Source: JBGTCD01 sp041749015
GTDB taxonomy: Bacteria > Bacteroidota > Bacteroidia > Cytophagales > Cyclobacteriaceae
NCBI GenBank assembly: GCA_041749015.1
Contig: JBGTCD010000145.1
Span: 1-52,247 of the forward strand
DNA length: 52,247 nt
Direction: 5' to 3'
The translations under genes were made by a program, and so were the position numbers. Shown piece after piece: positions 1-9,046 of this stretch. The notes beneath the pieces were generated by a model, which was given only the letters and a program-made list of their open reading frames with translations, was not told where the DNA came from and did no database searches. How positions within the stretch are numbered: the first letter of the stretch is position 1; each line of letters starts with the position of its first letter.

Positions 1-25
1 GTCCTAACCCCTAGACGAACGGACC
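1..25 (-). tRNA. tRNA-Glu, 5' part only (cut by window edge)
   Basis: Read on the minus strand, bases 25 down to 1 spell a tRNA 5' end: the acceptor arm GGTCCGT, then the D-arm sequence TCGTCTAGGGGTTAGGAC. This matches the start of bacterial tRNA-Glu, which I recognise from the TCGTCTAGGGG D-arm. The anticodon lies outside the window, so the isotype is inferred. A well-matched promoter lies just upstream at 44-75. Confidence 0.8.
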
Positions 26-43
26 ATCATTCAATTCGGAGGG

Positions 44-75
44 CAAATATAGAAGTTCCGAAATAAATAAACAAA
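44..75 (-). promoter_or_regulatory. Bacteroidota-type promoter for tRNA-Glu
   Basis: On the minus strand the -33 element TTTG (75-72) is followed 20 nt later by TATATTTG (51-44), an exact TAnnTTTG -7 box. Transcription would start near 37, about 12 nt before the mature tRNA 5' end. The match is by eye to the known Bacteroidota primary-sigma consensus. Confidence 0.6.
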
Positions 76-130
76 ACCCCCCTCTGAAAAAATTCCATAT
101 ATTTTATTTACCCAAACTATCCAAATATGA

Positions 131-162
131 ATTGGTTTTACTATCAGGGTGTTGTATTTTTG
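131..162 (+). promoter_or_regulatory. Promoter of gap
   Basis: ATTG at 131-134 and TATTTTTG at 155-162 match the Bacteroidota -33 and TAnnTTTG -7 elements with 20 nt between them. A start near 169 would give a leader of about 30 nt before the gap ATG at 198. Confidence 0.5.
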
Positions 163-197
163 TAACGCATAAAATAAACTTAAAATAATACTTAAAA

Positions 198-1187
198 ATG
201 ATTAAAGTAGCCATAAACGGATTTGGAAGGATAGGGCGGTTGACTTTTAAAGTCCTTGCAAAAAACTCTAATGTAGAGGTAGTAGCCATCAATGATCTAA
301 CTGATGCCAGTACCCTGGCACACCTGCTCAAGTACGACTCCGTACACGGTAGATTTGATGGTACCGTTGAAGCCAGGGACAATAAATTTGTAGTAAATGG
401 AAAGGCTATAAAAATATTTGCTGAGAAAGATCCTGCTAACCTGCCATGGAAAGACCTTGGCATCGATGTGGTATTGGAATCAACCGGTATTTTTGTGGAT
501 CAGGAAGGCGCTGGAAAGCACATCAAAGCAGGTGCTAAAAAAGTAGTGATCTCGGCTCCTGCTAAAGGAGATATCACCACGGTCGTGCTGGGGGTAAATG
601 ATGATCTCCTGACCGGCAAGGAAACTATCGTTTCCAATGCTTCATGCACCACCAATTGCCTGGCACCAATGGCTAAGGTCCTTGATGAAAATTTTGGCAT
701 TGACAGGGGGTACATCACCACCATCCACGCTTATACCGCTGATCAAAGGCTACAAGATGCCCCTCACCGTGATCTGAGAAGAGCCCGAGCTGCGGCAGTA
801 TCGATTGTGCCTACCTCCACAGGAGCAGCTAAAGCGGTAGGTCTGGTTCTGCCCCATCTTAAAGGCAAACTTGACGGGGTAGCCATGAGGGTGCCGATTC
901 CTGATGGTTCACTTACTGACCTTACCGTGATTCTTAAAAAAGAAGCTACAGCAGAACAGATCAATGAGGCAATGAAAAAAGCCTCTGAAGGCAGCATGAA
1001 GGGTATCCTTGAGTACACAGAAGACCCAATCGTTTCGGTGGATATCATTGGCAATCCCCACAGTTGTATCTTCGACTCTCAGATGACTTCAGCAAATGGA
1101 AATCTGGCTAAAGTAGTCGGGTGGTATGACAATGAGGCCGGATACTCTTACAGAGCTGCGGATCTCATGTTGAAAATTTCGGAATAA
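198..1187 (+). CDS. gap: Type I glyceraldehyde-3-phosphate dehydrogenase
   Basis: The enzyme catalyses the reversible NAD-dependent oxidation and phosphorylation of glyceraldehyde 3-phosphate to 1,3-bisphosphoglycerate in glycolysis and gluconeogenesis, in the cytoplasm. The Rossmann motif NGFGRIGR is at residues 7-14, and an Asp in NDLTD near residue 33 favours NAD. The active-site loop SNASCTTNC puts the nucleophile at Cys150. The C-terminal WYDNEAGYS signature is present. At 329 residues it is normal for the family. It is transcribed alone, with a promoter at 131-162 and a hairpin terminator right after the stop. A second GAPDH elsewhere in the genome cannot be excluded, so its direction of use is unknown. 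Confidence 0.97.
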   Translation: MIKVAINGFGRIGRLTFKVLAKNSNVEVVAINDLTDASTLAHLLKYDSVHGRFDGTVEARDNKFVVNGKAIKIFAEKDPANLPWKDLGIDVVLESTGIFVDQEGAGKHIKAGAKKVVISAPAKGDITTVVLGVNDDLLTGKETIVSNASCTTNCLAPMAKVLDENFGIDRGYITTIHAYTADQRLQDAPHRDLRRARAAAVSIVPTSTGAAKAVGLVLPHLKGKLDGVAMRVPIPDGSLTDLTVILKKEATAEQINEAMKKASEGSMKGILEYTEDPIVSVDIIGNPHSCIFDSQMTSANGNLAKVVGWYDNEAGYSYRAADLMLKISE

Positions 1188-1209
1188 TATTCGTTTACCC
1201 AATAAAGAG

Positions 1210-1241
1210 GGCATCCGGCTTTAAGTCGATGCCTTTTTTTT
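1210..1241 (+). terminator. Rho-independent terminator after gap
   Basis: GGCATC (1210-1215) pairs with GATGCC (1228-1233) and is followed at once by eight T residues (1234-1241). The T-run lies only on the plus-strand side, so it serves gap. The convergent yebC stop is 14 nt further on. Confidence 0.8.
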
Positions 1242-1254
1242 GTGCTTTATAATT

Positions 1255-1998
1255 TTAAAGCTGCTCCAGTTGGGTCTCGGTAGCTTCGATATTATGATAC
1301 ACTTTTTGCACGTCATCATCATCTTCCAGGGCATCGATCAGCTTCATGACTTTTGGAAATTGCTCATTAGAAAGTGCCACAAAAGTATTGGGTATCCGTT
1401 GCAGCTCAGCATTTTCAGGCTCCAGCCCCAAAGCATCAAGCTTTTTTTGCATCATTCCGAAGTCTTCCATCGCTGAGGTAACGATCAGGTAACCATCTTC
1501 AAACTCCACCTCCTCGGCTCCCCCGTCAATTACCTCAAGCGTCATCTCATCACCGTCCACCCCATCAGGAAGCATCACAGTGAAAACGCCCTTCCGGTCA
1601 AAAATAAATTCAAGGGAACCATTGGTACCCAGGCTACCGCCATACTTGGAGAATGCCGCCCGCACATTGGCTACAGTCCTGTTGAGGTTGTCAGTGGTAC
1701 ACTCCACAAATACTGCCACACCGTTGGGACCGTAACCTTCGTAGGTGGTCTCCACATAATCGGCCATATCGGCACCTGAACCTTTCTTAATAGCCCGCTC
1801 GATGGTGTCCTTAGGCATGTTTTGCCCCTTGGCATTCTGAATGGCAAGCCGGAGTCTTGGGTTGGTATCAGAGTCAGTTCCACCTTCCTTGGTAGCAACT
1901 GTAATTTCCTTGATCAGTTTGGTGAAGATTTTACCTCTTCTGGCATCCTGTGCACCTTTTCTATGCTTGATGTTTGCCCATTTACTGTGTCCGGCCAT
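1255..1998 (-). CDS. yebC: YebC/PmpR (TACO1) family protein
   Basis: The N-terminus MAGHSKWANIKHRKGAQD is the hallmark of the YebC family, and the 247-residue length is normal. Members were long described as DNA-binding regulators. More recent work ties the family to translation, where they help ribosomes through difficult nascent sequences such as proline runs; TACO1 is the mitochondrial relative. It likely acts in the cytoplasm. The acidic stretch near the C-terminus (LEDDDDVQK) is typical. A CAAAATTA at 2021-2028, which reads TAATTTTG on the minus strand, sits 23-30 nt upstream and may be its -7 box. It stands alone, convergent with gap. The family call is certain; the molecular role is inferred from the family. 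Confidence 0.95.
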   Translation of the reverse strand: MAGHSKWANIKHRKGAQDARRGKIFTKLIKEITVATKEGGTDSDTNPRLRLAIQNAKGQNMPKDTIERAIKKGSGADMADYVETTYEGYGPNGVAVFVECTTDNLNRTVANVRAAFSKYGGSLGTNGSLEFIFDRKGVFTVMLPDGVDGDEMTLEVIDGGAEEVEFEDGYLIVTSAMEDFGMMQKKLDALGLEPENAELQRIPNTFVALSNEQFPKVMKLIDALEDDDDVQKVYHNIEATETQLEQL

Positions 1999-2163
1999 AT
2001 ATGGTTCAGTTATATTTTCCCAAAATTAATGGAATTAAAAAATTCTTAATAATTACTGTGAATACTTTTTCATGTGATTTAAATTCATTTTCAATGGTCA
2101 AATGGAATTCGCACACAAGAATTTTATTCATTTAAGTAAAGGTTTGAATAAAATTCTTTTGGC

Positions 2164-3006
2164 TCATTTCATCATCCGGTGCTTATAATAAATATTACCC
2201 CCTACTCCGAGCAAAACAACCACCATGCCCAACAGCGCCCAGAGATCATAGGTTTCCCCGAAAAAGACATACCCAAAACCCAGGGCATAGATAATCCCGA
2301 TGTACTTTAAGCTTACAATCCTGGACAATTCCTCATTTTGGTAAGCCATGGTCATAAAATACTGGGCTGTCTGGGTAGCCAATCCAACTCCCAATAAAAT
2401 AAGCCATTCCATTCCTTGTGGAGTCACCCAAAAAAATAAACAATAAATTCCGGTGATTGGAAGGGTAATCAATGGAAAATAAAATACCACCACCAGAGGG
2501 TGGTCATCATTCCGAATCTTACGGATAAGGTTATAGGCCAATCCCGCAAAAAAGGCTGAAATAACGCCTATGATTGAGTAAAACCAATCCATCCTTGGGT
2601 CTACCCCCTGGATGATAACCACACCCAAAAAAGCAATGATAAAAAAGAACCACTGCCCTGAAAGCACCTTCTCCCTCACGATCATAATACCAAGCACCGT
2701 GGTGAAGATGGGTGAAAGGAACTGCAGGGTCACCGCACTGGCAAGGGGGATGTACTGGAGCGTAGAAAAATATAAGATCAATGAAATGGCCCCTACCAAA
2801 CCCCTGAGCACCAGCAGCAACCTTTTATTGCCCCATACGCTGATATTTTGATGACGCAGGAAGGCATAGCTGATCAAGAGGCTGATCACAGACCTGAAAA
2901 ACACAATTTCAATAGCAGGAATACCCGGGATCATCTTGACCAGCACATTCATGATGGCAAAAAAGAAGGTGGCTATGAGCATGTATCGAATCCCCTGCGT
3001 GAACAT
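2164..3006 (-). CDS. EamA-type (DMT superfamily) transporter
   Basis: The 280-residue protein is almost wholly hydrophobic, with about ten membrane segments in two five-helix halves, as expected for EamA/RhaT permeases of the drug/metabolite transporter superfamily. Its first half contains the typical EIVFFRSVISLL and LASAVTLQFLSPIFTTVLG stretches. It should sit in the inner membrane and export (less often import) a small metabolite. The substrate cannot be told from sequence. It is divergent from the Lgt-like gene at 3112 with about 105 nt between them and has no operon partner. The start is an ATG. Confidence 0.85.
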   Translation of the reverse strand: MFTQGIRYMLIATFFFAIMNVLVKMIPGIPAIEIVFFRSVISLLISYAFLRHQNISVWGNKRLLLVLRGLVGAISLILYFSTLQYIPLASAVTLQFLSPIFTTVLGIMIVREKVLSGQWFFFIIAFLGVVIIQGVDPRMDWFYSIIGVISAFFAGLAYNLIRKIRNDDHPLVVVFYFPLITLPITGIYCLFFWVTPQGMEWLILLGVGLATQTAQYFMTMAYQNEELSRIVSLKYIGIIYALGFGYVFFGETYDLWALLGMVVVLLGVGGNIYYKHRMMK

Positions 3007-3111
3007 AGGCTGGCAAAGAAAAGGAATACCAGCGAAACAATTTATTTAACCTGGGATTGTTTTGAATTTATGTTTTAAAACCCCGTAATTCAATCCAAAA
3101 ATATTAACTGC

Positions 3112-3930
3112 ATGCATCCAGTATTATTTGAAATTAACATCCCCTCATGGCTTCAGGGATTGTTTCCAGAAGTAATTACCATCTATACTTATGGGTTTAT
3201 CATCATGATGGGAGCCATTGTGGCCATCACCTACACCGCCATCACTGCCAAAAAGAAGTATGGTTTGCCTTATGAAGCTTCCAATACCCTGTTTGTATAC
3301 CTGGTAATCGGTGCAGTGGTAGGCGGTAAGATCTTTTTCTTTTTTGAAGACCCGGCATTTTATTCAAAAAATCTTTCCAGGCTATTTACCGGTAGCGGAT
3401 TTGTGTTTTATGGCTCTCTGCTCACCTGTATACCAGTGATGTTGTGGTTTTTTAAAAAACATAAGCTTCCGGTAAGGGGCATGCTTGATATTATGGCTAT
3501 CACCACCTGCATCGTGCATGCCATAGGCAGGTTAGGATGCTTCGCAGCCGGGTGTTGTTACGGAAAGCCCACCGGGAGTAGTTTTGGGGTAGTATTTTCT
3601 GACCCTCTTTGTGTAGCCAAGCCCTTACATACCCACCTCCATCCTACTCAACTTTATGACGCGGGACAGATTTTTTTAATTCTCCTGATCTTGCTTTGGA
3701 TTGGCAAGAAAAAGCAATTTGATGGGCAGGTTTTTCTCTCTTATCTTATCCTGTATGCTATAGGTCGAGGTATTGTGGAAATATTTCGGGGAGATATAAG
3801 CCGTGGATTTGTAATTGATGGTATTTTGAGCAATTCCCAGTTTATCTCCATAATAATTATCGGAGTGGCAGTGTTTTATTACCGAAAATATCTAAAAATA
3901 TCCAGACTTACTAAACCTAAAAATCGGTAA
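3112..3930 (+). CDS. Lgt-like prolipoprotein diacylglyceryl transferase family membrane protein
   Basis: This 272-residue polytopic membrane protein belongs to the Lgt family (PF01790). It keeps the HAIGRLG core and the C-terminal LYAIGRGIVEIFRGD stretch, which matches the conserved YxxxRFxxE(x)xR region of Lgt. Classical Lgt transfers diacylglycerol from phosphatidylglycerol to the lipobox cysteine of prolipoproteins at the inner membrane. In the signature normally written GRxGNFxNxExxG, this protein has GRLGCFAAGCCYG: the Asn residues and the Glu are replaced by Cys, Ala and Cys. Such Cys-rich variants occur in Bacteroidota and other phyla. It may be a paralogue with a different acceptor or reaction, so I give no gene symbol. 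It probably forms an operon with the J-domain gene 16 nt downstream. Confidence 0.8.
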   Translation: MHPVLFEINIPSWLQGLFPEVITIYTYGFIIMMGAIVAITYTAITAKKKYGLPYEASNTLFVYLVIGAVVGGKIFFFFEDPAFYSKNLSRLFTGSGFVFYGSLLTCIPVMLWFFKKHKLPVRGMLDIMAITTCIVHAIGRLGCFAAGCCYGKPTGSSFGVVFSDPLCVAKPLHTHLHPTQLYDAGQIFLILLILLWIGKKKQFDGQVFLSYLILYAIGRGIVEIFRGDISRGFVIDGILSNSQFISIIIIGVAVFYYRKYLKISRLTKPKNR

Positions 3931-3946
3931 AATTTGTTAGGTCCTT

Positions 3947-5155
3947 ATGAAGGATTACTACCTCATATTGGGAATCCCTCAAAATGCTTCTTCTTTGGAG
4001 ATCAGATCCGCCTTCAAAGAAAAAGCATTACTGTACCATCCTGATCGCAACCCTGGTGATCCGAATGCAGAGGAGATATTTAAATCCATTAATGAGGCTT
4101 ACCAGATTCTTGGCAAGCCGATCGCACGTCAACAATATGACTACAGGGTAGCACAGGCCCAAACAAGGCCTCAATACAAGGCCCGGCCACGGCCACCCTA
4201 TCCTCCCCGACCAGTATACAATTATCATACTTTCGAATGGGAGTATAAGCGCGGGTATCCCCATACCAAAACCTATGTATTTGATAAAAAATACTTCCAC
4301 CACCAAATACTGGCCTTCGTCATATTCGGACTCATTGCAGCAGCAATTTTGACAGGATCCAGAGTCTCGGGATATTTTAAAAACCTTGAACATTCAAAAA
4401 TATTGGCCCAACAAGAACAAATGCACCATCAGGCCCAGGCCTACTTCACGGAAGGCAAGCCACAGCAAGCCCTGGAAATCATGAAGTCCCTGATTAAGGC
4501 AAATCCTTTTGAAACGGAATATAAGGATGGTGGGGAACAAATGGTAATCCAACTACGAGATGAGGGGCAGCAAATGCTTGCTGAAAAACATTTCATGAAG
4601 GCTTTGCTCAATTTCAATTTGGTAAAAAAATACCAACGATATCAATCACTCGATATCTGGCTACAGATTGCTGAATGCTACCTGGGGATGGGTGAGTCTT
4701 TAAAGGCTTTCAAAACCATGGAATATGTCCACATCCGTGAACCTCATGACATGCAACTGGTCTTGCAAATGGGGATCATCCTTATGGATAGCCTTAATCA
4801 ACCCCGGGAGGCCATGCAATATTTTGAAAAGGGAAAGGAAAGATTTAAATCAATTCAGCAATCAAAATATGGTAAGGCCTACCCCATCATTATGAAAGCT
4901 GATGAAGTTCCCAAAGTATATTCAGATTTATTCCTGCAATGTGCCCGTGCCAATATCTACGAAAATGATTTTAACAAAGCCTTGGGGGATTCTAAATGGG
5001 CGGTATTTTTAAAAAATGATAACCCCGAGGCATTTTATTATCGTGGGCTTTGTTATCTGCAATTAGGAGATTCTAAAAAAGCCTGTGGGGATTTTAAGGA
5101 AGCTATTAAAAAGAATCTGCCTGACCGACTAAGTGCCAAAATTTCCAAATGTTAA
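3947..5155 (+). CDS. Membrane-anchored J-domain protein with TPR repeats
   Basis: Residues 1-66 form a J-domain with the HPD tripeptide at 31-33 (YHPDRNPGD), the site that stimulates the ATPase of DnaK/Hsp70. A linker rich in Pro, Arg and Tyr follows (about 70-100), then one hydrophobic segment at about 121-139. From about 150 to the end there are helical tetratricopeptide-like repeats, the clearest at about 365-395 (PEAFYYRGLCYLQLGDSKKA). There is no DnaJ zinc finger or substrate-binding C-terminal domain. The J-domain should face the cytoplasm and the TPR part may lie in the periplasm. It starts 16 nt after the Lgt-like gene, suggesting cotranscription. A role in recruiting DnaK to a membrane process is inferred; its partner is unknown. 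Confidence 0.85.
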   Translation: MKDYYLILGIPQNASSLEIRSAFKEKALLYHPDRNPGDPNAEEIFKSINEAYQILGKPIARQQYDYRVAQAQTRPQYKARPRPPYPPRPVYNYHTFEWEYKRGYPHTKTYVFDKKYFHHQILAFVIFGLIAAAILTGSRVSGYFKNLEHSKILAQQEQMHHQAQAYFTEGKPQQALEIMKSLIKANPFETEYKDGGEQMVIQLRDEGQQMLAEKHFMKALLNFNLVKKYQRYQSLDIWLQIAECYLGMGESLKAFKTMEYVHIREPHDMQLVLQMGIILMDSLNQPREAMQYFEKGKERFKSIQQSKYGKAYPIIMKADEVPKVYSDLFLQCARANIYENDFNKALGDSKWAVFLKNDNPEAFYYRGLCYLQLGDSKKACGDFKEAIKKNLPDRLSAKISKC

Positions 5156-5174
5156 TAATTTGATCCTTAAATAA

Positions 5175-5206
5175 TTGAAAATAATATCTGTTTTTAATTA
5201 TATTTG
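5175..5206 (+). promoter_or_regulatory. Promoter of the T9SS cargo gene
   Basis: TTG at 5175-5177 and TATATTTG at 5199-5206 (exact TAnnTTTG) are 21 nt apart. A start near 5213 would precede the ATG at 5231 by about 18 nt and would make the cargo gene and the lipoprotein after it a separate transcript from the J-domain gene. Confidence 0.5.
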
Positions 5207-5230
5207 GAAATTGTCCTTTAAATTGATTTG

Positions 5231-8200
5231 ATGACTCAAAAGAAATTTATTCCATACATATTTGGCAGTCTGACACTCATCGCCTTAATAGTATGGCTGG
5301 TTCCATTTACTTCAGAAAATAAGCAAAGCCTCTCCCTTGAAGAAATTGCTCAAAGGCCTAAATTTGATAGGCCTGATCTGGCAGCTGAGCATGATTTTGA
5401 AATGACCAAAGATCCTGCCCTTGGATATCCACCTGCTGAAAGGAAGCTCCTCGCTTATCAGGAAGCCAAACGACGGTTAGATTTTATGAAAACAGCGAGA
5501 GTGGCCATACAGGAGATGACCTGGCTGGAGCGGGGACCAGCACAGGTGGGAGGGCGCACCAGGGGCATGATGTTTGACCCCAATGACCCTACTGCAAAAA
5601 AAGTTTGGGCAGGTGGCGTTTCCGGTGGTCTGTGGTATAATGCGGATATAACCAATGCCGCATCACCTTGGCGGGTCGTAGATGACTTTATGCCAAGCTT
5701 GTCAATCAGCAGCATTGCGTATGATCCTACCAATACCCAAGTGTTCTACGTAGGCACTGGAGAGGGCTGGACCCCTGCCGGGATGATGCGCGGAGCAGGG
5801 ATATGGAAAACCACCGATGGTGGTACCACCTGGAATCAGATTGCCTCTACTAATAATGCAGATTTTATTTACATTCAATCAATTGCCGTGACAGGAAATG
5901 GTACTGTACTTGCAGCTACCCGAACAGGGCTGAAACGGTCTGTAAATGGCGGTGATTCATGGACTACTGTGGTAGGAGGAAATGCCGCCGACATCAAAAT
6001 AGCTTCTAACGGGGATATATTTGCAAGTATTGGTATTATATTCGATGCGGGACGGGTCCACAAGTCGATAAATGACGGTGCATCCTGGACCCAACTCAGC
6101 GTGCCAAATGGCGGCCAAAGAATTGAACTGGCAGTGGCTGAAACTGATCCTAATGTGATCTATGCTGTAGCAGGAGACGGCGGTAATATCGCCTGGTTTT
6201 CAAAATCCACAGATGGTGGTACCACCTGGAATAACATCACCATTCCAAAGTACCTCAACCAAAACTGTACAGCCTCGACTTCAGATTTTGCCCGTGGGCA
6301 GGCCTGGTACGATCTGGTCATTGCTGTGCATCCTGAGGACCCCGACCAGCTCATAGCCGGCGGCATTGACCTGAACAGGACCAAAGATGGGGGGCAATCT
6401 TGGGCAACAGTATCCTACTGGACGGGTAATTGCAGGTCATACGTACACGCCGATCAGCATGCCATAGCATTCCGGCCGGGTCATCCTAATGAGGCTATTT
6501 TTGGATCTGATGGAGGGATTTCTTATACCAGGGATATTACTGCCACAAGCCCGGTGTTTTTTAACAGGAATAATAATTACAATGTTACCCAATTTTATTC
6601 CGGTGCTACATCCAATGAATCCCTCTCAAGTTACTTCCTTGCTGGTTCACAAGACAACGGCACACAAAAATTTACCCAGGAAGGTTTTGGTGCCACCACC
6701 ATGGCCACCGGTGGTGACGGCGCGTTTTGCTTCATCGACCAGACCAATAGCCAATACCAGATAACCAGCTATGTGTACAATTATTTTTTTAGGTCCACCA
6801 ATGGCGGAAATACCTTTAGTACTTTTATTACCGAAGCATCACCTGACTTCGGAAGATTCATCAATCCATGTGATTATGATGATCAGCAAGGGATATTATA
6901 TGCAGCAAGAAGCGAAAATCAGCTTGCGAGGCATTCGAATATTCGTGGTGGGTCAGTTAATTCAAACAACCTTAGTATAGAAATAGATGGTAGAAAAATT
7001 TCAGCGATCACTGCCTCAAGGCATACCAGTAATAGAATTTTCATCGGAAATGATAGGGGTCAGATATATAGGGCTAATAATGCCAATGGTACACCAAATT
7101 TAACAAGGATTGATCAATCGGCATTGCCATCAAATGGCTATGTGTCCAGTATTTCTATTGGCACAACTGACGACCACCTGTTAGTTACCTTATCAAATTA
7201 TGGGATCAACTCTATCTGGGAATCACGAAATGGCGGGGATACCTGGCAAAACAAACAGGGAGACCTGCCTGACATGCCGGTGCGGTGGGCTCTGTACAAT
7301 CCAGATAATAACAATGAGGTGATCATTGCAACTGAGGTAGGCATATGGACCACTCAGGATATCACCACCTCCAACCCTGCCTGGATGCCTGCAAGTACTG
7401 ATCTGGCCAATGTGCGTTGCGATATGCTGCGGTACCGTGAAGCAGATGGTCTAATCCTGGTAGCCACCTACGGTCGTGGTTTATATACATCAGACCTATT
7501 TGCCAAAACAAGTCATGCCAGCTTCACTACGGAAAGAACCGTGGTTCATGCCAATAGTCCTGTGGAATTTAATGATATTTCCTTTGGAACAGGCAATGAC
7601 TGGAATTGGACCTTTGGGGATGGGAATAGTTCTACAGGGAGGAATCCCCAACATTCCTATGTTGAACCAGGAACCTATACGGTTTCCCTTGGGATCAATG
7701 AAGGGGCTGCCACTGAACTAAAAGAAGATCTGATCACAATATTACCACAGCTCCCCCCCTATTTCCTTTTAGAAGACGGTGGTGATTTTGAATCCAACCA
7801 GCATTATTTTGCAGCTGAAACCATATCAGGCACTGGCTTTGAGCTTGGGCAATCTACGGTGCCTGGAAAAGATGGTACTGCCAGCGGTGATTTTGCCTGG
7901 GTCACCGGAATTGAAGGTGATTATGAAAATAACACCATTGCCTACTTATACACCCCTGAATACGGCTTTTTCAACCTGGGCAGTTATTTCATAGAATTTA
8001 AGACCAGATATGAGCTCGAAAGCTCAGGAGATGCTTCAGCCTGGGATGGGATGATGGTACAATACTCCATTGACCAGGGTAGAAGTTGGCTTAAATTAGG
8101 GCAGGAAACTGAGGTGGGCTGGTATAATCAGACAGCACACACCAACAATATTGCATTTACGCCGGGTGAGGCTATTTTTAGCGGTACCACAGAAGGTTTT

Positions 8201-9040
8201 GAGACTAAATTTTTAGACATCTCCTTCCTCGAAGGGAATAGCCATGTGGCATTCCGTTTTGTTTTCCGGACCGATGGAGCAGAAACTGCCCCAGGTATCG
8301 CAATTGATGATTTTAAAATCCTGGGACCGGACGGGCCCCCCTTAGCCAATTTTTTCATAGAAAAAGAGACCTGTGGCCAACAATCAGCCACTTTTTATAA
8401 TTTATCCGCAGGAGCAACTGATACCTACTTCTGGGAATTTGGAGAAGATTCGGATCCACCAACTGCTTTTGGGCCCGGTCCTCATCAAGTATTTTATAGT
8501 TCAGAGGGGGTAAAAAATGTAAAACTGACAATTCAAGCCAATGGATCGGAATCTATAAAAGACAGTATAAAGATAGTCTTGAAGCCTTCAATTGAACAAG
8601 ACTTTGAAACTTTACTTCTCATAGCCTCAGAAGGGGAAAACTACCAATGGTATTTTAATGGGAATGCCATTGATGCTGCGGTAGAACGGGAGCTTTTACC
8701 AAAAAAATTCGGAGATTATAGCGTATTGGTAAGTTTGAATGGTTGCTCTGAAATATCTGAGAATTTTTCTCCAGATCAGATATTATCTGTGATCGAGACG
8801 CCTGAGTTCAGTTTTGACGTATACCCAAATCCATCCAATGGATTAGTCAACATACAGATTTCTGGGGCAAATCGAATGGGATCTCTTTTGATATACAATG
8901 TTTCCGGCCAACTCATGAATCAAAAAACAATTAACGGCTCCACCACTATTAATTTGGGAGCATTTCCTGGTGGAATTTATTTTATTCAATTTGATAACAA
9001 CCAGGGGGTCTTCAGGAAGAAAGTAATCCTTACCCGATAA
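5231..9040 (+). CDS. Large secreted sortilin-like beta-propeller/PKD protein with T9SS type A sorting domain
   Basis: The 1269-residue protein begins with an N-terminal hydrophobic export signal (about 5-25). I start it at ATG 5231, not the in-frame TTG three bases earlier. A VPS10/sortilin-like beta-propeller with many Asp-box (BNR) turns follows, for example TTDGGTTWNQI, SVNGGDSWTTV, STDGGTTWNNI, TKDGGQSWATV and SRNGGDTWQNK. Next comes a PKD domain near 780-835 (WNWTFGDGNSSTG), a jelly-roll-like region, and a second PKD-like segment (YFWEFGEDSD). The last ~75 residues are a type A T9SS sorting domain (VYPNPSNG, GGIYFIQF, KKVILTR). It should cross the outer membrane through T9SS and be anchored or released at the surface. 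No catalytic site is evident; adhesion or glycan binding is a guess. Confidence 0.93.
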   Translation: MTQKKFIPYIFGSLTLIALIVWLVPFTSENKQSLSLEEIAQRPKFDRPDLAAEHDFEMTKDPALGYPPAERKLLAYQEAKRRLDFMKTARVAIQEMTWLERGPAQVGGRTRGMMFDPNDPTAKKVWAGGVSGGLWYNADITNAASPWRVVDDFMPSLSISSIAYDPTNTQVFYVGTGEGWTPAGMMRGAGIWKTTDGGTTWNQIASTNNADFIYIQSIAVTGNGTVLAATRTGLKRSVNGGDSWTTVVGGNAADIKIASNGDIFASIGIIFDAGRVHKSINDGASWTQLSVPNGGQRIELAVAETDPNVIYAVAGDGGNIAWFSKSTDGGTTWNNITIPKYLNQNCTASTSDFARGQAWYDLVIAVHPEDPDQLIAGGIDLNRTKDGGQSWATVSYWTGNCRSYVHADQHAIAFRPGHPNEAIFGSDGGISYTRDITATSPVFFNRNNNYNVTQFYSGATSNESLSSYFLAGSQDNGTQKFTQEGFGATTMATGGDGAFCFIDQTNSQYQITSYVYNYFFRSTNGGNTFSTFITEASPDFGRFINPCDYDDQQGILYAARSENQLARHSNIRGGSVNSNNLSIEIDGRKISAITASRHTSNRIFIGNDRGQIYRANNANGTPNLTRIDQSALPSNGYVSSISIGTTDDHLLVTLSNYGINSIWESRNGGDTWQNKQGDLPDMPVRWALYNPDNNNEVIIATEVGIWTTQDITTSNPAWMPASTDLANVRCDMLRYREADGLILVATYGRGLYTSDLFAKTSHASFTTERTVVHANSPVEFNDISFGTGNDWNWTFGDGNSSTGRNPQHSYVEPGTYTVSLGINEGAATELKEDLITILPQLPPYFLLEDGGDFESNQHYFAAETISGTGFELGQSTVPGKDGTASGDFAWVTGIEGDYENNTIAYLYTPEYGFFNLGSYFIEFKTRYELESSGDASAWDGMMVQYSIDQGRSWLKLGQETEVGWYNQTAHTNNIAFTPGEAIFSGTTEGFETKFLDISFLEGNSHVAFRFVFRTDGAETAPGIAIDDFKILGPDGPPLANFFIEKETCGQQSATFYNLSAGATDTYFWEFGEDSDPPTAFGPGPHQVFYSSEGVKNVKLTIQANGSESIKDSIKIVLKPSIEQDFETLLLIASEGENYQWYFNGNAIDAAVERELLPKKFGDYSVLVSLNGCSEISENFSPDQILSVIETPEFSFDVYPNPSNGLVNIQISGANRMGSLLIYNVSGQLMNQKTINGSTTINLGAFPGGIYFIQFDNNQGVFRKKVILTR

Positions 9041-9046
9041 CCAAAC

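Noticed and set aside
104..463. Open frame on the minus strand across the start of gap
   Set aside because: It is a shadow of gap; no start signal, no family, and it covers the gap promoter.
764..1054. Antisense frame of 96 codons in gap
   Set aside because: Low-complexity shadow of a well-supported gene in the opposite strand.
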